Shown in pieces: positions 43,930 through 53,484 of a stretch of DNA of 64,000 bases (within the stretch, counting starts at the first letter, position 1; each line of letters begins with the position of its first letter). The position numbers and the translations under genes are program-made. The DNA is from Paraburkholderia ginsengisoli NBRC 100965 (lineage in GTDB: Bacteria; Pseudomonadota; Gammaproteobacteria; Burkholderiales; Burkholderiaceae), in the NCBI RefSeq assembly GCF_000739735.1, contig NZ_BBJF01000002.1:102247-166246 (forward strand), given 5' to 3'. Under the pieces are notes generated by a model. That model did no database searches, was not told the DNA's origin, and worked only from the letters and a program-made list of their open reading frames with translations.

Positions 43930-45642
43930 ATGCGTCTGAAACGGTTCCTTGCTGCGTTGTTGTCTGCCGCGCTCGTAGCGCCGCCGGGCGCGTTCGCGCA
44001 AACGCGTGGCACTCTGCCGAATCTCGCACTCAACATCCAGCAGACTGAAGCGCCGTTGGTCAGCGGCCCGACCGATACCTACGCCGACCCGATCGTGCCG
44101 CCCGACATCGCGCAAGGCGTGTTCGGCGTGTACGGCGGCGCGCAGAGCCGTCTATCCGGCAATGCCGGCGCGAACAGCAATTGGCGCACGCCGATCGCCA
44201 CTCAGCAATTGCCCGACCTCGGCAACGGCGGCTCCGGTTCGCTGACGCCGCAAGCCGAACGCAAGCTCGGCGAGCGCGTGATGCGCGAAGTGCGCCGTGA
44301 CCCCGACTATCTCGACGACTGGCTCGTGCGCGACTATCTGAACTCCGTGTCCGCCAAACTCGCCGCGGCGGCGACCGCGTTGTACATCGGCGGCTACCGG
44401 CCGGACTTCGAACTGTTCCCGGTGCGTGACTCGCAGATCAATGCGTTCTCGCTGCCGGGCGGCTTCATCGGCGTGAACACCGGGTTGATCGCAGCGACGC
44501 AGACCGAGTCCGAGCTCGCGTCGGTGCTCGGTCACGAAATGGGTCACGTGCTGCAGCGTCACATCTCGCGGATGATCTCGGCCGGTGAACGCAGCACCTA
44601 CGCCGCGCTCGCCGGCCTGCTGTTCGGCGTGCTGGCGGGCGTGCTTGCGCACAGCGGCGACCTGGGCAGCGCGATTGCGATCGGCGGCCAGGCGTATGCG
44701 GTCGACAACCAGTTGCGCTTCTCGCGTTCCGCGGAGCAGGAGGCGGACCGCGTCGGCTTTCTGTTGCTGGCCGGCGCGGGCTACGACCCGTACGCGATGG
44801 CCACCTTCTTCGGCCGGCTCGATCGCGCGGCGATGAGCGACACCGGCGTCCCCGCATACGCGCGCACGCACCCGCTGACTGGCGAGCGGATCGCCGACAT
44901 GGAGGACCGCGCGCGTCGCGCGCCATACCGGCAGCCGCATCAGGCGCCCGAATACGGTTTCGTGCGCGCGCGGGCGCGTCTGCTGCAGGACCGCTCGCGC
45001 AGCGAATACGCGGACGAGATTACGCGGCTGCGCGCCGAAATCGACGACCGCACGGCGGTCAACGTCGCGGCGAACTGGTACGGCATCGCGTTCGGGCAAA
45101 TGCTGCTCGAACGTTACGATGACGCGACCGCGTCGCTCGCGACCTCGCGCGCTGCGTTTGCAAGCGGTGAGCGCAACGAAAGCGACCCCGCGCGCAGTTC
45201 GCCGAGTCTCGACGTACTCGCCGCCGACATCGCTCGACGCGCCGGGCACAACGACCAAGCCGCACGTCTCGCTGAGTTCGCGCAGAATCGCTGGCCGCAG
45301 TCCAATGCCGCGATCGACATGCACATCCGCACCTTGCTGACGTTGCGACGGTTCGCCGATGCGCAGGCGCTCGCGCAAAGAGAGACGCGTGCGTACCCGG
45401 ATCAGCCGGCGTGGTGGCTGTATCTCGCGCAGGCAAGCGCGGGCCGCGGCGATGCGTTGACGCAGCATCGGGCGATGGCGGAGAAGTTCGCGCTGGAAGG
45501 GGCGTGGCCGTCGGCGATCCAGCAATTGAAGGACGCGCGCGATCTGAAGACGATCGGCTACTACGATCTCGCGACCGTCGACGCGCGTTTGCATGAAATG
45601 GAGAGCCGCTATAAGGAGGAGCGGCTCGACGAGAAGAGTTAG
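43930..45642 (+). CDS. bepA: Periplasmic M48 metalloprotease with TPR repeats (BepA/YfgC type)
   Basis: A 570-residue exported protein. The signal peptide is cut near AFA-QT (residue 23). The M48 zinc site HEMGH (H202, E203, H206) lies in ELASVLGHEMGHVLQRHISR, with the third ligand Glu in SRSAEQEADRVG. The INAFSLPGGFIGVNTGLI segment is typical. The C-terminal 230 residues are TPR-like helices (NWYGIAFGQMLLERYDDAT and later repeats). BepA-type proteins help assemble or degrade outer-membrane LptD and BAM substrates. The start at 43930 gives a proper signal peptide. Confidence 0.92.
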   Translation: MRLKRFLAALLSAALVAPPGAFAQTRGTLPNLALNIQQTEAPLVSGPTDTYADPIVPPDIAQGVFGVYGGAQSRLSGNAGANSNWRTPIATQQLPDLGNGGSGSLTPQAERKLGERVMREVRRDPDYLDDWLVRDYLNSVSAKLAAAATALYIGGYRPDFELFPVRDSQINAFSLPGGFIGVNTGLIAATQTESELASVLGHEMGHVLQRHISRMISAGERSTYAALAGLLFGVLAGVLAHSGDLGSAIAIGGQAYAVDNQLRFSRSAEQEADRVGFLLLAGAGYDPYAMATFFGRLDRAAMSDTGVPAYARTHPLTGERIADMEDRARRAPYRQPHQAPEYGFVRARARLLQDRSRSEYADEITRLRAEIDDRTAVNVAANWYGIAFGQMLLERYDDATASLATSRAAFASGERNESDPARSSPSLDVLAADIARRAGHNDQAARLAEFAQNRWPQSNAAIDMHIRTLLTLRRFADAQALAQRETRAYPDQPAWWLYLAQASAGRGDALTQHRAMAEKFALEGAWPSAIQQLKDARDLKTIGYYDLATVDARLHEMESRYKEERLDEKS

Positions 45643-45739
45643 TCAGGCTTGGGGCTAGAGCAGAACGCGGCTAGCGGAGTGCTGCAAGGAGAGGGCGCGT
45701 TACGGCTAAACGAAACGCCGTGCGCTCAACGCGCCAGCG

Positions 45740-46312
45740 CTAAACGTTCGCCGCCGGACTCGGCACGAACCCGAAGCGCGCCGCCACCTCTGCGCGCCGC
45801 AGCGCCTGCAGCGGCAACACGATCTGATTGTTCCAACGGAACTCGCCGCTCAATGAGTCGTCGGCGAGCGTCGCGTGATCGGAGAAGATCTCCAGATCGT
45901 GATCGTGCAGTACGGCGACTCGGGGACGCGCCGCGTGGTCGGCGAACAGAACGCCGCCTTCTTCATCGACAAACACCGCAGCCGGCTCGAACGCGCCGCC
46001 GGCCTGGTCTTGCAACGCAAGCGTGCCCTTGGCATCCGCCGACAAGCGCACCGCCCACGGCGTGTAGCCCAATTCCACGTACACCCGCTGCGGGCCATTC
46101 TGGAAAAACCACTGGCCGCGTTCGTCGGCGTCGTAGTTCCGGTTGATGAACCCGAGCAGTGCCTCATGCCGGATCGGCGTGCCCGGCGCGCCGCTCGCCT
46201 GCGCGGCTTCGTCGCGCATGCGCCAGTTGCCGCGCCGGTCGAGCATCAGCCAGCCGGTGCAACTCGGAACGTTCGGCCATTTGGCCAGGGCCTGCCTGAC
46301 GATGTCATCCAT
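45740..46312 (-). CDS. Conserved hypothetical protein
   Basis: A 190-residue soluble protein without signal peptide or TM segment. It opens with MDDIVRQALAKWPNVPSCTG and has two similar beta-rich segments (RRGNWRMRDEAAQA... and WFFQNGPQRVYVELGYTPW), and later AAVFVDEEGGVLFADHAARP. It resembles hypothetical proteins widespread in Burkholderia, but I recognise no functional family. The start at 46312 is chosen because an in-frame extension upstream reads into the accessory region with different composition. It marks the left conserved flank of the 46.3-51.8 kb accessory segment. Confidence 0.75.
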   Translation of the reverse strand: MDDIVRQALAKWPNVPSCTGWLMLDRRGNWRMRDEAAQASGAPGTPIRHEALLGFINRNYDADERGQWFFQNGPQRVYVELGYTPWAVRLSADAKGTLALQDQAGGAFEPAAVFVDEEGGVLFADHAARPRVAVLHDHDLEIFSDHATLADDSLSGEFRWNNQIVLPLQALRRAEVAARFGFVPSPAANV

Positions 46313-47012
46313 GGGTGTAAGTCGCTTTCTCGGAGCTCTGATAAATCGGGTTACTAAGTGTACTCTGCGACCGCTCCGATTCCCCTGCCGGGAACCGACC
46401 CACCCGCACGGCGCTGTCAGCATTCTGAAACGAATCCCCTACGACCAAGTGCGCATCGCTCTCTGGCATCACCTCTCCACTGTGATCAACCCTTTGGGTC
46501 ATCAACTGGCTTGCTCGGTCTTCACTTATAGCCCGGATTCGCTCCGGCAAATCACCCAGAATTGGCTGGGCAAGCGGGAAGAAGGTAACCGTGCGTAGGC
46601 TCCATTGCGATAAGAATTCTGTGAGCGTCGATGCTGCCAAAACCGCTTAGCTCAAATCGTCTTATAAGTCCGAAGCCCTATCCGCTTTTTGCTAAGGCCG
46701 TTCGCGTATATCCGTTGCTGACGCGTTCTCCCATCACGCCATGGAAAATGATTTCGACATGTGCTACGTTCAACCGAACGAAGCGATCCTCAGCACTTAC
46801 TGCTGGGTTCTGGCAGCAAACGATGAATCTGCGTCTGCTACCGCGAGTTGCACTGAATCCGTTACTTCTTTCGTCTCCAGTCTCGCCAGCTTCCTGAACG
46901 CGTTGAGGCAAAGTGCCATGACGCGCTGGCTATATCTGCTGGCGCCACTCTGCACTCTGGATCGAGACTGAGCATCGTCAGCTCTCTGGTGTGCCCTGTT
47001 TGAGGGAGTCGC
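46313..47012. other. Gene-poor left part of the accessory segment
   Basis: 700 bp with lower GC than the flanks. Several overlapping frames of 76-111 codons exist on both strands, but none shows a domain, good ribosome site or normal codon use. The end carries GAGGGAG, the ribosome site of the polymerase gene. It may contain decayed sequence. Confidence 0.45.
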
Positions 47013-48251
47013 ATGGCCTACATATCGTTGCTTGCGCTATTCCTGACCGTTACTAACCTGGTGCCCGTCAGCGCGGCTGGGTTTTTACCGATCGTTGTAT
47101 ATTCGTGGCGTTTCTTCGGAAGATCGTACCCGAAGTTCATGACGCCGCTGACACTCTTCACAGTCTTCGCTACGGTGTCGACCCTGCTCTACAACCCGCA
47201 GTCGTTCGCTGAATTCGACTTCTATCGGCGGGATGGCAACTTCTTCATATCTTATGCGCCGATCTTCGCCGGGTGTCTCTACACGCACCGCTGGGACTTG
47301 AACAAGGTCATGCGCGCATTCTTCGTGTTCGCAGTCGTTGTCAATATTCCCCCGTATGCCGCTTACCTTGTCCAGTCGGGCTTGCTCGCCATCGTCACGA
47401 ACCAGTACGACAGCTTTGGCAGTTATTTCCTCGCTCGAAATGCCGCTGGCGGCTTTCTCGCGATGCTGCTTTGTCTGGGCGTCGCGTGCTGGCTGCAACG
47501 GCGCAGCAAGGTGCTTCTGGCGCTTCTGGGTCTCAATGCACTCATGCTATTTTCCACCTACAGCAGAGGTTCATTGCTAGGCGCGTTCGTGGCACTCGTG
47601 TATCTCTACTTCGGCCGCAAACGTCAGATTCTCGCCGCCTTGATAGTAGCCCTTATCACTGGCTCGATTGCGATGGCCATCTATCACACCGACCCAACCA
47701 TCGACTACATGGGGCATCCATTCACCTTTCATAGCGAAGACCCGAAAGCGGCGAATTTGAGCATTCGCTATGAATGGCTGTGGCCGCGAGCGCTGACCTA
47801 CTTCGAACACAGCCCGATCGTAGGAATGGGCTTTGGATCGTTCGACGATGAGATCCATTCGGTGGTCTCGTATTTTGGTCTATTTTCTGCGTCCTCCGAC
47901 ATTGCCGTCCAACATAGCGATTCCCACGCGCACAACTCCTATCTCCACATTCTTGCGGAACTCGGTATCGTGGGGCTTGTTCTCATGACGATGTTCTACT
48001 GGAGGCTGATTGATTGGAGCCAGAAGGGCGCAGCAGTTTACGCACTGCATGGAGGCGGGCAAAATTTCGCAGCGTACCGTTTCGTCGAAATTTCGTCCGT
48101 CTGCCTGCTCGTCATGGGGGCAACGGAACATCGGCTGGTGTCGCCATCGAATGTTTTGATCCTTTCCCTCGTTACCTCCTTGCTGCTGGCGTGGAGACCG
48201 TCTGCCCCGCCGCCGCGAGCAGCGGAATCGAACTTGCCGGCGCGGCGCTGA
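47013..48251 (+). CDS. O-antigen/exopolysaccharide polymerase-like membrane protein (Wzy family)
   Basis: A 412-residue inner-membrane protein with about 10-11 hydrophobic helices. Wzy/O-ligase features are a long periplasmic loop in the second half (TDPTIDYMGHPFTFHS... to SDIAVQHSDSHAHNSYLHIL) with the conserved H-x-H-N-S motif, LFSTYSRGSLLGAFVALV in an earlier helix, and VGMGFGSFDDEI. The charged tail after the last helix is Arg/Pro-rich. GAGGGAG precedes the ATG. Enzymes of this fold polymerise lipid-linked glycan repeat units or ligate them to lipid A. With a glycosidase and a methyltransferase nearby, an exopolysaccharide role is likely. No Wzx flippase is present. Confidence 0.82.
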   Translation: MAYISLLALFLTVTNLVPVSAAGFLPIVVYSWRFFGRSYPKFMTPLTLFTVFATVSTLLYNPQSFAEFDFYRRDGNFFISYAPIFAGCLYTHRWDLNKVMRAFFVFAVVVNIPPYAAYLVQSGLLAIVTNQYDSFGSYFLARNAAGGFLAMLLCLGVACWLQRRSKVLLALLGLNALMLFSTYSRGSLLGAFVALVYLYFGRKRQILAALIVALITGSIAMAIYHTDPTIDYMGHPFTFHSEDPKAANLSIRYEWLWPRALTYFEHSPIVGMGFGSFDDEIHSVVSYFGLFSASSDIAVQHSDSHAHNSYLHILAELGIVGLVLMTMFYWRLIDWSQKGAAVYALHGGGQNFAAYRFVEISSVCLLVMGATEHRLVSPSNVLILSLVTSLLLAWRPSAPPPRAAESNLPARR

Positions 48252-48369
48252 AGGCGGACACTCGGTTCAACCAAAGCCGCCGTGAAGTTCGCGAAAACCC
48301 TTCCGGTTCGTCTCGATGAGTAGTGACTGTCGTGCGCTCTGGCCGCCCGCGGTTCCGCTTTCCTGGCCG

Positions 48370-49812
48370 CTAGGAGTGCGTTCGAATAACGATGTAGGCG
48401 AGATGTCTCGGAGGTTTGTCGGCACGGCCGTTCGTCTGATCGGGCACCCTGAAGCGGATCTTTAATCCGTCGCCTTCTCGTGTCAGGACCACGTCGTCGC
48501 GCGCACTTTGCTCGCCCGTCACGGCGTCGATGAGCCGTACGTCCGTTGCGCGAGTTGGAGACGCGCCCACGCCTGCCGCCACGACGGTTCTCCAGCCAGG
48601 AGCCGCACGCACCTGAATCACAATGTCCGTGCCGGACCGGAGCGCACTTCCGCTAGCATCACTCTCAAACTGGAGCGGTGCCATACACTTCGAGAGCGGG
48701 CCGCCAACGGTCTTGCAGAGGACGATCAGACTCCGCCCGGACGGGTTGAAGGTCCGTCTCGGAGGGCCGCGATGGGTCAGAATGAAAGGCTGATAGCCGT
48801 CCCAGTGATAGATCATCGAAACGAACTTATTTGCGTCGTTCCAATCGCGCATGAGCGCCCATACCGCGAAGTCAAAAAAGTAACGCGGCAGATAGTGCGG
48901 GTCCTCCATGTACGTGTAGCCGATCTCGGTTTGCCATATACCGCGAGCGGGGCCCCGCTTCACATATTTTTCATATGGCGAGTCGAGATCTTTGACAGAC
49001 ATGTAGTGAATATCGATGTAGTCCACCCAGTCGAGCATTCTTTCCTGGAACACAGGGCTTCTGTACTCGAGCCACTTACTGTAATTATCGAGGCCGCCCT
49101 GGTCCGGCCAGCCGCCATAGACAACATAAGCGTGGTAACTACGGATGATGCGGGCGGCTGGGATGTGAATTCGGTCCACATAATCTTGCATTGCGCGTTC
49201 ATATGGCGCTGAGCGCATTTCATCAGCGTTGAAACCCGGTCCGTGCCAGAACGTCGACTGTGGCAATCCACCCGATAACCGGCCCGCTGCTTCGTTCCAC
49301 ACCTGGAAGTGCCGAACGTTGAAAGGTGGCGAAGAATATTTGCGGACCACTGCGTCGACATAGCGCTTCCACGCGTCGACGTTCACGGGCGCCGACTTTG
49401 TATCGCCCGGCACCAGCGCGTTCCACTTCGCGGTATAGGCGAGCAGCAGCAAGGAGCGGATACCGTTCCTATTGTTTCGGACCAGAACGGACGGCAGATC
49501 GACGTCGTACGATGTGCCTGTTTTGTCGATACGCATAGGCTCATCAGGCGAATTGGACTGCCCGGGCCCGACCACATCGCGTCCCCAACTGATGCCCATT
49601 TCGTGCCACATGGCTATGTCGCTGGCAGATCCCGGCCACCCGTTAGCACCGATTAAATCTGTGATCCTGCGGCCGCCGGTCCGGTGAGAGCGATCCGCCA
49701 GCGCCGCCATCGCAGGGTACTGCGCCGCACCGGCCAGCACTGCAAGCGCCTCCAGCACACGCCGCCTGTCCGCGTCGCACGCAAGCCGATCGTTGTTCCG
49801 GGTGTTGAACAT
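48370..49812 (-). CDS. Exported clan GH-A glycoside hydrolase (GH39/PslG-like)
   Basis: A 480-residue TIM-barrel glycosidase. The retaining-enzyme pair is visible: acid/base E174 after Asn (VWNEAAG) and nucleophile E296 in IWQTEIGY, 122 residues apart as in GH39/PslG-type enzymes. Other barrel landmarks are GISWGRDVVGPGQ near strand 1 and VDYIDIHYMSVKD before the nucleophile. The C-terminal 100 residues form a beta-rich accessory domain. The N-terminus DRRRVLEALAVLAGA resembles a twin-arginine signal, so export is likely. The start at 49812 (MFNTRNND) is preferred; an in-frame ATG at 49872 is possible. PslG-type enzymes trim or assist secretion of the exopolysaccharide made by their own cluster. 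It converges with the polymerase gene. Confidence 0.78.
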   Translation of the reverse strand: MFNTRNNDRLACDADRRRVLEALAVLAGAAQYPAMAALADRSHRTGGRRITDLIGANGWPGSASDIAMWHEMGISWGRDVVGPGQSNSPDEPMRIDKTGTSYDVDLPSVLVRNNRNGIRSLLLLAYTAKWNALVPGDTKSAPVNVDAWKRYVDAVVRKYSSPPFNVRHFQVWNEAAGRLSGGLPQSTFWHGPGFNADEMRSAPYERAMQDYVDRIHIPAARIIRSYHAYVVYGGWPDQGGLDNYSKWLEYRSPVFQERMLDWVDYIDIHYMSVKDLDSPYEKYVKRGPARGIWQTEIGYTYMEDPHYLPRYFFDFAVWALMRDWNDANKFVSMIYHWDGYQPFILTHRGPPRRTFNPSGRSLIVLCKTVGGPLSKCMAPLQFESDASGSALRSGTDIVIQVRAAPGWRTVVAAGVGASPTRATDVRLIDAVTGEQSARDDVVLTREGDGLKIRFRVPDQTNGRADKPPRHLAYIVIRTHS

Positions 49813-51031
49813 ATGAAAGCAAGCCCATTGACGTGACGCAAGATGCGTCTGGCGGCTACCCGAGATGGGCATACCGAGTTTCCAATTGTCTCGCGCCGAC
49901 CACTTTCCCTATGCTCGCCAAGATGCACTCAGGCGTTCGGGGAGCTGCGTTCGCGCAAACGGTCCCCGAAGCGGGGAGCGATATCTTCGAGTCTATATGC
50001 CCAACATTCGTCGCAAACCGACAGGGAACAGCAGCCTTGCAGACTCCATTAGTGGGCCGACTGAAAGGGAGGCGGCCGGCTCTCTGTTGGGGCTAGGCCG
50101 TGTTAGTCACAAGTTCGATATTGAGTCTTCTCGAACCGCCGTCGAAGAACTGGCGGGTCAAACACATTCATCGCTTCCCGAAGCGAAATTACCGGAGGGA
50201 GCGTGCTGACGAAGCAGACTCCGTTCGATCGCACAGTGCCGCAGACATGCGATCACTATTAGATGTGTGATTGAAAGTTATTAGATATCCTTACGATATC
50301 GCATCGAATCCCAACGCCCCGGCTCCGGATCGTCGACGAAATCCAGCCGAATTCTGCCGGGTTCACGGACCGTACACCGCACTTAGCATAGCTGCAGAAC
50401 AGTACTTTGGACTTAAACGGCCAGAATGCGGGAGTTATTGGCCGATTTCGGTGAAGCCGTCAATCCGTGAGCGGCAGAGCGGCTGTCGTTTTATCGTCCA
50501 GACATGCCGGGATGCTCTGCCATTGCGGGTGCTTCTCACTGGCCACTGCGTCGTACCAGAACATTCCGCCAAAATAGCAGAGAAACCGGCAAAAAAATCG
50601 TGCCAGCCCCACCTGTCGACTATGCTGCTGGTGACAGTCTTTCAAGGCGCCATAGCTCGCCGTCACGCCTGCTGCCACAAAGAGCAGCACGCGGTCTTGA
50701 AAGAATCTGGACTTTCCGTTTGAGGACTTCTCGCGTGACTGCTGAAGATAATTTGCCACGGGGCCAGGACCGTCGATTTGCGTAACCGGGGTGGCGGCCA
50801 CATCGGCCAGTCGAACGGACAGCTATCCCGTTCGAACCGTAACCCCCATACGCACAGTGCCTGAAATGTGTGATCGCGCCGCCTGCACGCTGACCGCAAC
50901 GCCCGTCGATCGGAAGAAGAGTAGCGAGGAAATTTCTACTCGCATATAAGCGGGTCCGCCGTCCTTGGGGGCCTCCCTGCAAGCTTGCGTCGATGGTTTC
51001 GACCGCACGCAACCTCCATGAGGTGGACATG
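49813..51031. other. 1.2-kb stretch without a convincing gene
   Basis: GC is lower and codon bias absent. Frames of 87-194 codons overlap on both strands with no recognised domain. A minus-strand frame at 50460-50801 has a hydrophobic region (DRVLLFVAAGVTASYGALKD) and could be the end of a decayed membrane or glycan gene, but this is not demonstrable. The right end carries GAGGTGG before the methyltransferase. Confidence 0.45.
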
Positions 51032-51766
51032 ATGGAAGATCGAATTCGGCAGCAATGGGAAGCGCTTGGAACTGACGATCCATACTGGGCCGTTCTTTCG
51101 GATCCGACCAAACAGCATGGCGGATGGGACAAGGACGAATTCTTCCGCACAGGGGGCAAAGAGATAGACCTCATTCTGAGCAAATCTGCGTCTCTTGGTG
51201 TCAATCTGGGCTCTGAGCTTGCACTGGATTACGGATGTGGTGTCGGGCGGCTAAGCAGGGCGCTTGCGACACGGTTCCAACGCGTCGTTGGCGTGGATAT
51301 TTCAGATACGATGCTAACCGAGGCCAAGGCTGCCAACACCAGATTTAGCAACGTTCAATTCGTGCGCAACGACGGTAAGGCCTTACCCGACATTGCAAAT
51401 AGAAGTGTTGATTTCATCTATAGCAATATAGTTCTTCAGCATTCACCGAAGGAAGTTCAGCAATCGCTGATCAAAGAATTTTGCCGCGTTCTGAGGCCAG
51501 GCGGAGTGCTGGTTTTCCAAACGCCATCAAGCCAGAACCTCACGACCATCAAGGGCGCTCTTCATTTTTTGTTGGGTAACCGGATCCTCAACATAGGAAG
51601 AACCTTGAAATACGGAAAAACGCGCGTGATGGAGATGCACACGTTACCGAAAAAGGATGTACTGAAAACTCTCAATGGAGAAGGAATGCAGGTTTTGAAC
51701 GTCGAACGATACGACACTGCGGGAAGGGCGTTCATTAGCTACATTTACTATGTAACCACAACTTGA
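51032..51766 (+). CDS. SAM-dependent methyltransferase (class I)
   Basis: A 244-residue soluble methyltransferase. Motif I is LALDYGCGVGRLSRAL (residues about 63-78), motif post I VVGVDISDTML, motif II FVRNDGKALPDI, then DFIYSNIVLQHSP and RVLRPGGVLVFQTPS. The start at 51032 has GAGGTGG five bases upstream; an ATG one codon before is too close to it. Composition is lower in GC than in the flanking genes. With the Wzy-like polymerase and the GH gene it could methylate a sugar residue or a lipid-linked glycan. The target is unknown. Confidence 0.8.
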   Translation: MEDRIRQQWEALGTDDPYWAVLSDPTKQHGGWDKDEFFRTGGKEIDLILSKSASLGVNLGSELALDYGCGVGRLSRALATRFQRVVGVDISDTMLTEAKAANTRFSNVQFVRNDGKALPDIANRSVDFIYSNIVLQHSPKEVQQSLIKEFCRVLRPGGVLVFQTPSSQNLTTIKGALHFLLGNRILNIGRTLKYGKTRVMEMHTLPKKDVLKTLNGEGMQVLNVERYDTAGRAFISYIYYVTTT

Positions 51767-51885
51767 CCGCATCACCGGCCTCACTCGAACCTCGCATGGG
51801 ACTTGCGCCCCGCTGCACCTAAGGCCACATGGCATCCAATTCGTTGCGGTCTTGTGGTACCCAGCCGGCACTCACGAGCAGTTGG

Positions 51886-52974
51886 TCAATCTGCTTTTGG
51901 CTTGCTGTTCCGATCGACGTGCCGCTCCAGGTAGCCGAACACGCGCCGCGACAGCCAGTCGATGCGGCCCGGGAACGGCCCGGTCATGAAGCCGGCGTGG
52001 CCGCCGTGCCTCGGTTGGTCCAGTTCCACCGCTGCCGAGACTTCGTGCCGCGACGGCAGCGCCTCGGCCGGCAGGAACGGGTCATTGCGCGCGTTCAGCA
52101 CCAGCGTCGGCACCTGAATCTGCGGCAACAGCGGACGGGTGGTCGCGCGGCTCCAGTAGTCGTTCGTATCGCGAAAGCCGTGCAGCGGCGCAGTCACCAC
52201 GTTGTCGAACTCGTACATCGTGCGGCTTGCCAGCATCGCGTCGCGGTCGAACAGGCCGGGAAACTGCACCAGCTTCTGGTCGGCCTTCTGCTTGAGCGTC
52301 CTCAGGAAACTGCGCGTGTAGACGAGGCCGAAGCCCTGCGACAAAGCGCGGCCGCCCGCATGCACGTCGATCGGCGTCGAAATCGCGGCGGCCGCCGCGA
52401 CCACTGACGCCGCATCCTCGCGCCGTTCGCCGAGCCAGCGCAACAGGACGTTGCCGCCGAGCGACACCCCCGCGGCCACGACCGGCCCGCGATGCGCGGC
52501 GCGCAAGCGGCGCAGCACCCAGTCGACTTCGTTGCTGTCGGCGAGGTGATAAAAGCGCGGCAACCGGTTCAACGTGCCGCTGCAACTGCGAAAGTGCGGC
52601 ACGACGCCGTGCCAGCCATAGTCGCGCGCGGCGGCCATCAGCGAGGCCGCGTAATGCGACGACGAACTGCCTTCGAGGCCATGGAACAGCACGAACAGCG
52701 GGGCATTGGCGACGGGGGGCTGGGGCGCGGCGGACTGGCTGTCATGCACGACCCAGTCGAGATCGATGAAATCGCCGTCGGGTGTGTCCCAGCGCTCGCG
52801 CCGGAACGACACCGCCGGGCGGCGCGCGAACAACGACGGGACGATGGTCTGCGCATGCCGGTTCGGCAGCCACAGCGGTGCGCGGTAGAGCAGTTCGACG
52901 GTGGCCTCGACGGCCGCCGCGACCTTGGCGTGAGCCGTGCCGGGGGAAGCGGGTTTATCGTGCGTCGAACTCAT
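51886..52974 (-). CDS. Alpha/beta hydrolase, YheT family
   Basis: A 362-residue protein of the YheT/embryogenesis-associated EMB8 type. N-terminal LWLPNRHAQTIVPSLF and FIDLDW are family signatures. Then come HGLEGSSSSHY (oxyanion region), the nucleophile elbow GVSLGGN with S171, the Asp in LNARNDPFLP and the His in RHGGHAGFMTG, giving a complete Ser-Asp-His triad. The substrate is unknown; some members act on lipids or esters. It is the right conserved flank of the accessory segment and has normal high GC. Confidence 0.9.
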   Translation of the reverse strand: MSSTHDKPASPGTAHAKVAAAVEATVELLYRAPLWLPNRHAQTIVPSLFARRPAVSFRRERWDTPDGDFIDLDWVVHDSQSAAPQPPVANAPLFVLFHGLEGSSSSHYAASLMAAARDYGWHGVVPHFRSCSGTLNRLPRFYHLADSNEVDWVLRRLRAAHRGPVVAAGVSLGGNVLLRWLGERREDAASVVAAAAAISTPIDVHAGGRALSQGFGLVYTRSFLRTLKQKADQKLVQFPGLFDRDAMLASRTMYEFDNVVTAPLHGFRDTNDYWSRATTRPLLPQIQVPTLVLNARNDPFLPAEALPSRHEVSAAVELDQPRHGGHAGFMTGPFPGRIDWLSRRVFGYLERHVDRNSKPKAD

Positions 52975-53037
52975 GCCGGCGTTGGAGCTAAAAAATGAAG
53001 CGCGAAGCTGAATCTGAAACCGTGACCACGGCGTGCG

Positions 53038-53484
53038 TCAATGCAGCGAGCCCTGGCCATGCCGCATCTTGGTCGCGAACTGGCTAGCGGCCTCGTTCGG
53101 CATCGGGCTTGCGTGAATGTGCGCGATGCGCCACTCGCCGCGTTCGTGAACCATCACGTAGGTGGTGAAGACCATTGCGGGCGTAGCGGTCTGATCGGCG
53201 GGACGATGCGCTTCCGCAATTGCGTAGACGACGGTGCCGAGACTGTCGTACACGCGGATATCGAGCGGCTCGATCGATACCGGCGCGGCTTCGAGCTGGA
53301 TCTGCAAACCGGCACGAATGCTGTCGAGACCGTGCAGATGCGAGCCGTCGGCGCAGATGCAACTGACGAACTCCTCATCGATCCACAGGCCCATCAAGCT
53401 GTCGATATTGACCTCGGCGACGGCCTGATAGTAGGCGTTCAGGGTATCGGCGGCGGCTTCGAAGATATGGGCAAAACGTGGCAT
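53038..53484 (-). CDS. NTF2-like (SnoaL-type) protein
   Basis: A 148-residue alpha+beta cone protein. The opening helix (FAHIFEAAADTLNAYYQAVAEVNID), the curved sheet strands (VSIEPLDIRVYDSLGTVVYAIAEA and AMVFTTYVMVHERGEWRIAH) and the HASPMP end follow the NTF2/SnoaL fold used by ketosteroid isomerase, dehydratases and stress proteins. Residues WIDEEFVSCICADGSHLHG form a typical pocket. No specific substrate can be named. It is 63 bp upstream of the YheT-type hydrolase on the same strand and may be cotranscribed with it. Confidence 0.82.
   Translation of the reverse strand: MPRFAHIFEAAADTLNAYYQAVAEVNIDSLMGLWIDEEFVSCICADGSHLHGLDSIRAGLQIQLEAAPVSIEPLDIRVYDSLGTVVYAIAEAHRPADQTATPAMVFTTYVMVHERGEWRIAHIHASPMPNEAASQFATKMRHGQGSLH

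Noticed and set aside
46741..46971. 76-codon frame just before the Wzy-like gene (starts MENDFDMCYVQ)
   Set aside because: No ribosome site, no domain, composition like random sequence, and it overlaps another equally long frame.
50271..50723. 150-codon plus-strand frame in the accessory gap
   Set aside because: Rich in Cys, His and Arg without codon bias; overlaps a minus-strand frame; no family resemblance.
46313..51885. Insertion sequence or prophage as origin of the accessory segment
   Set aside because: No transposase, integrase, terminal repeats or att-like duplications could be found; only composition and content suggest transfer.
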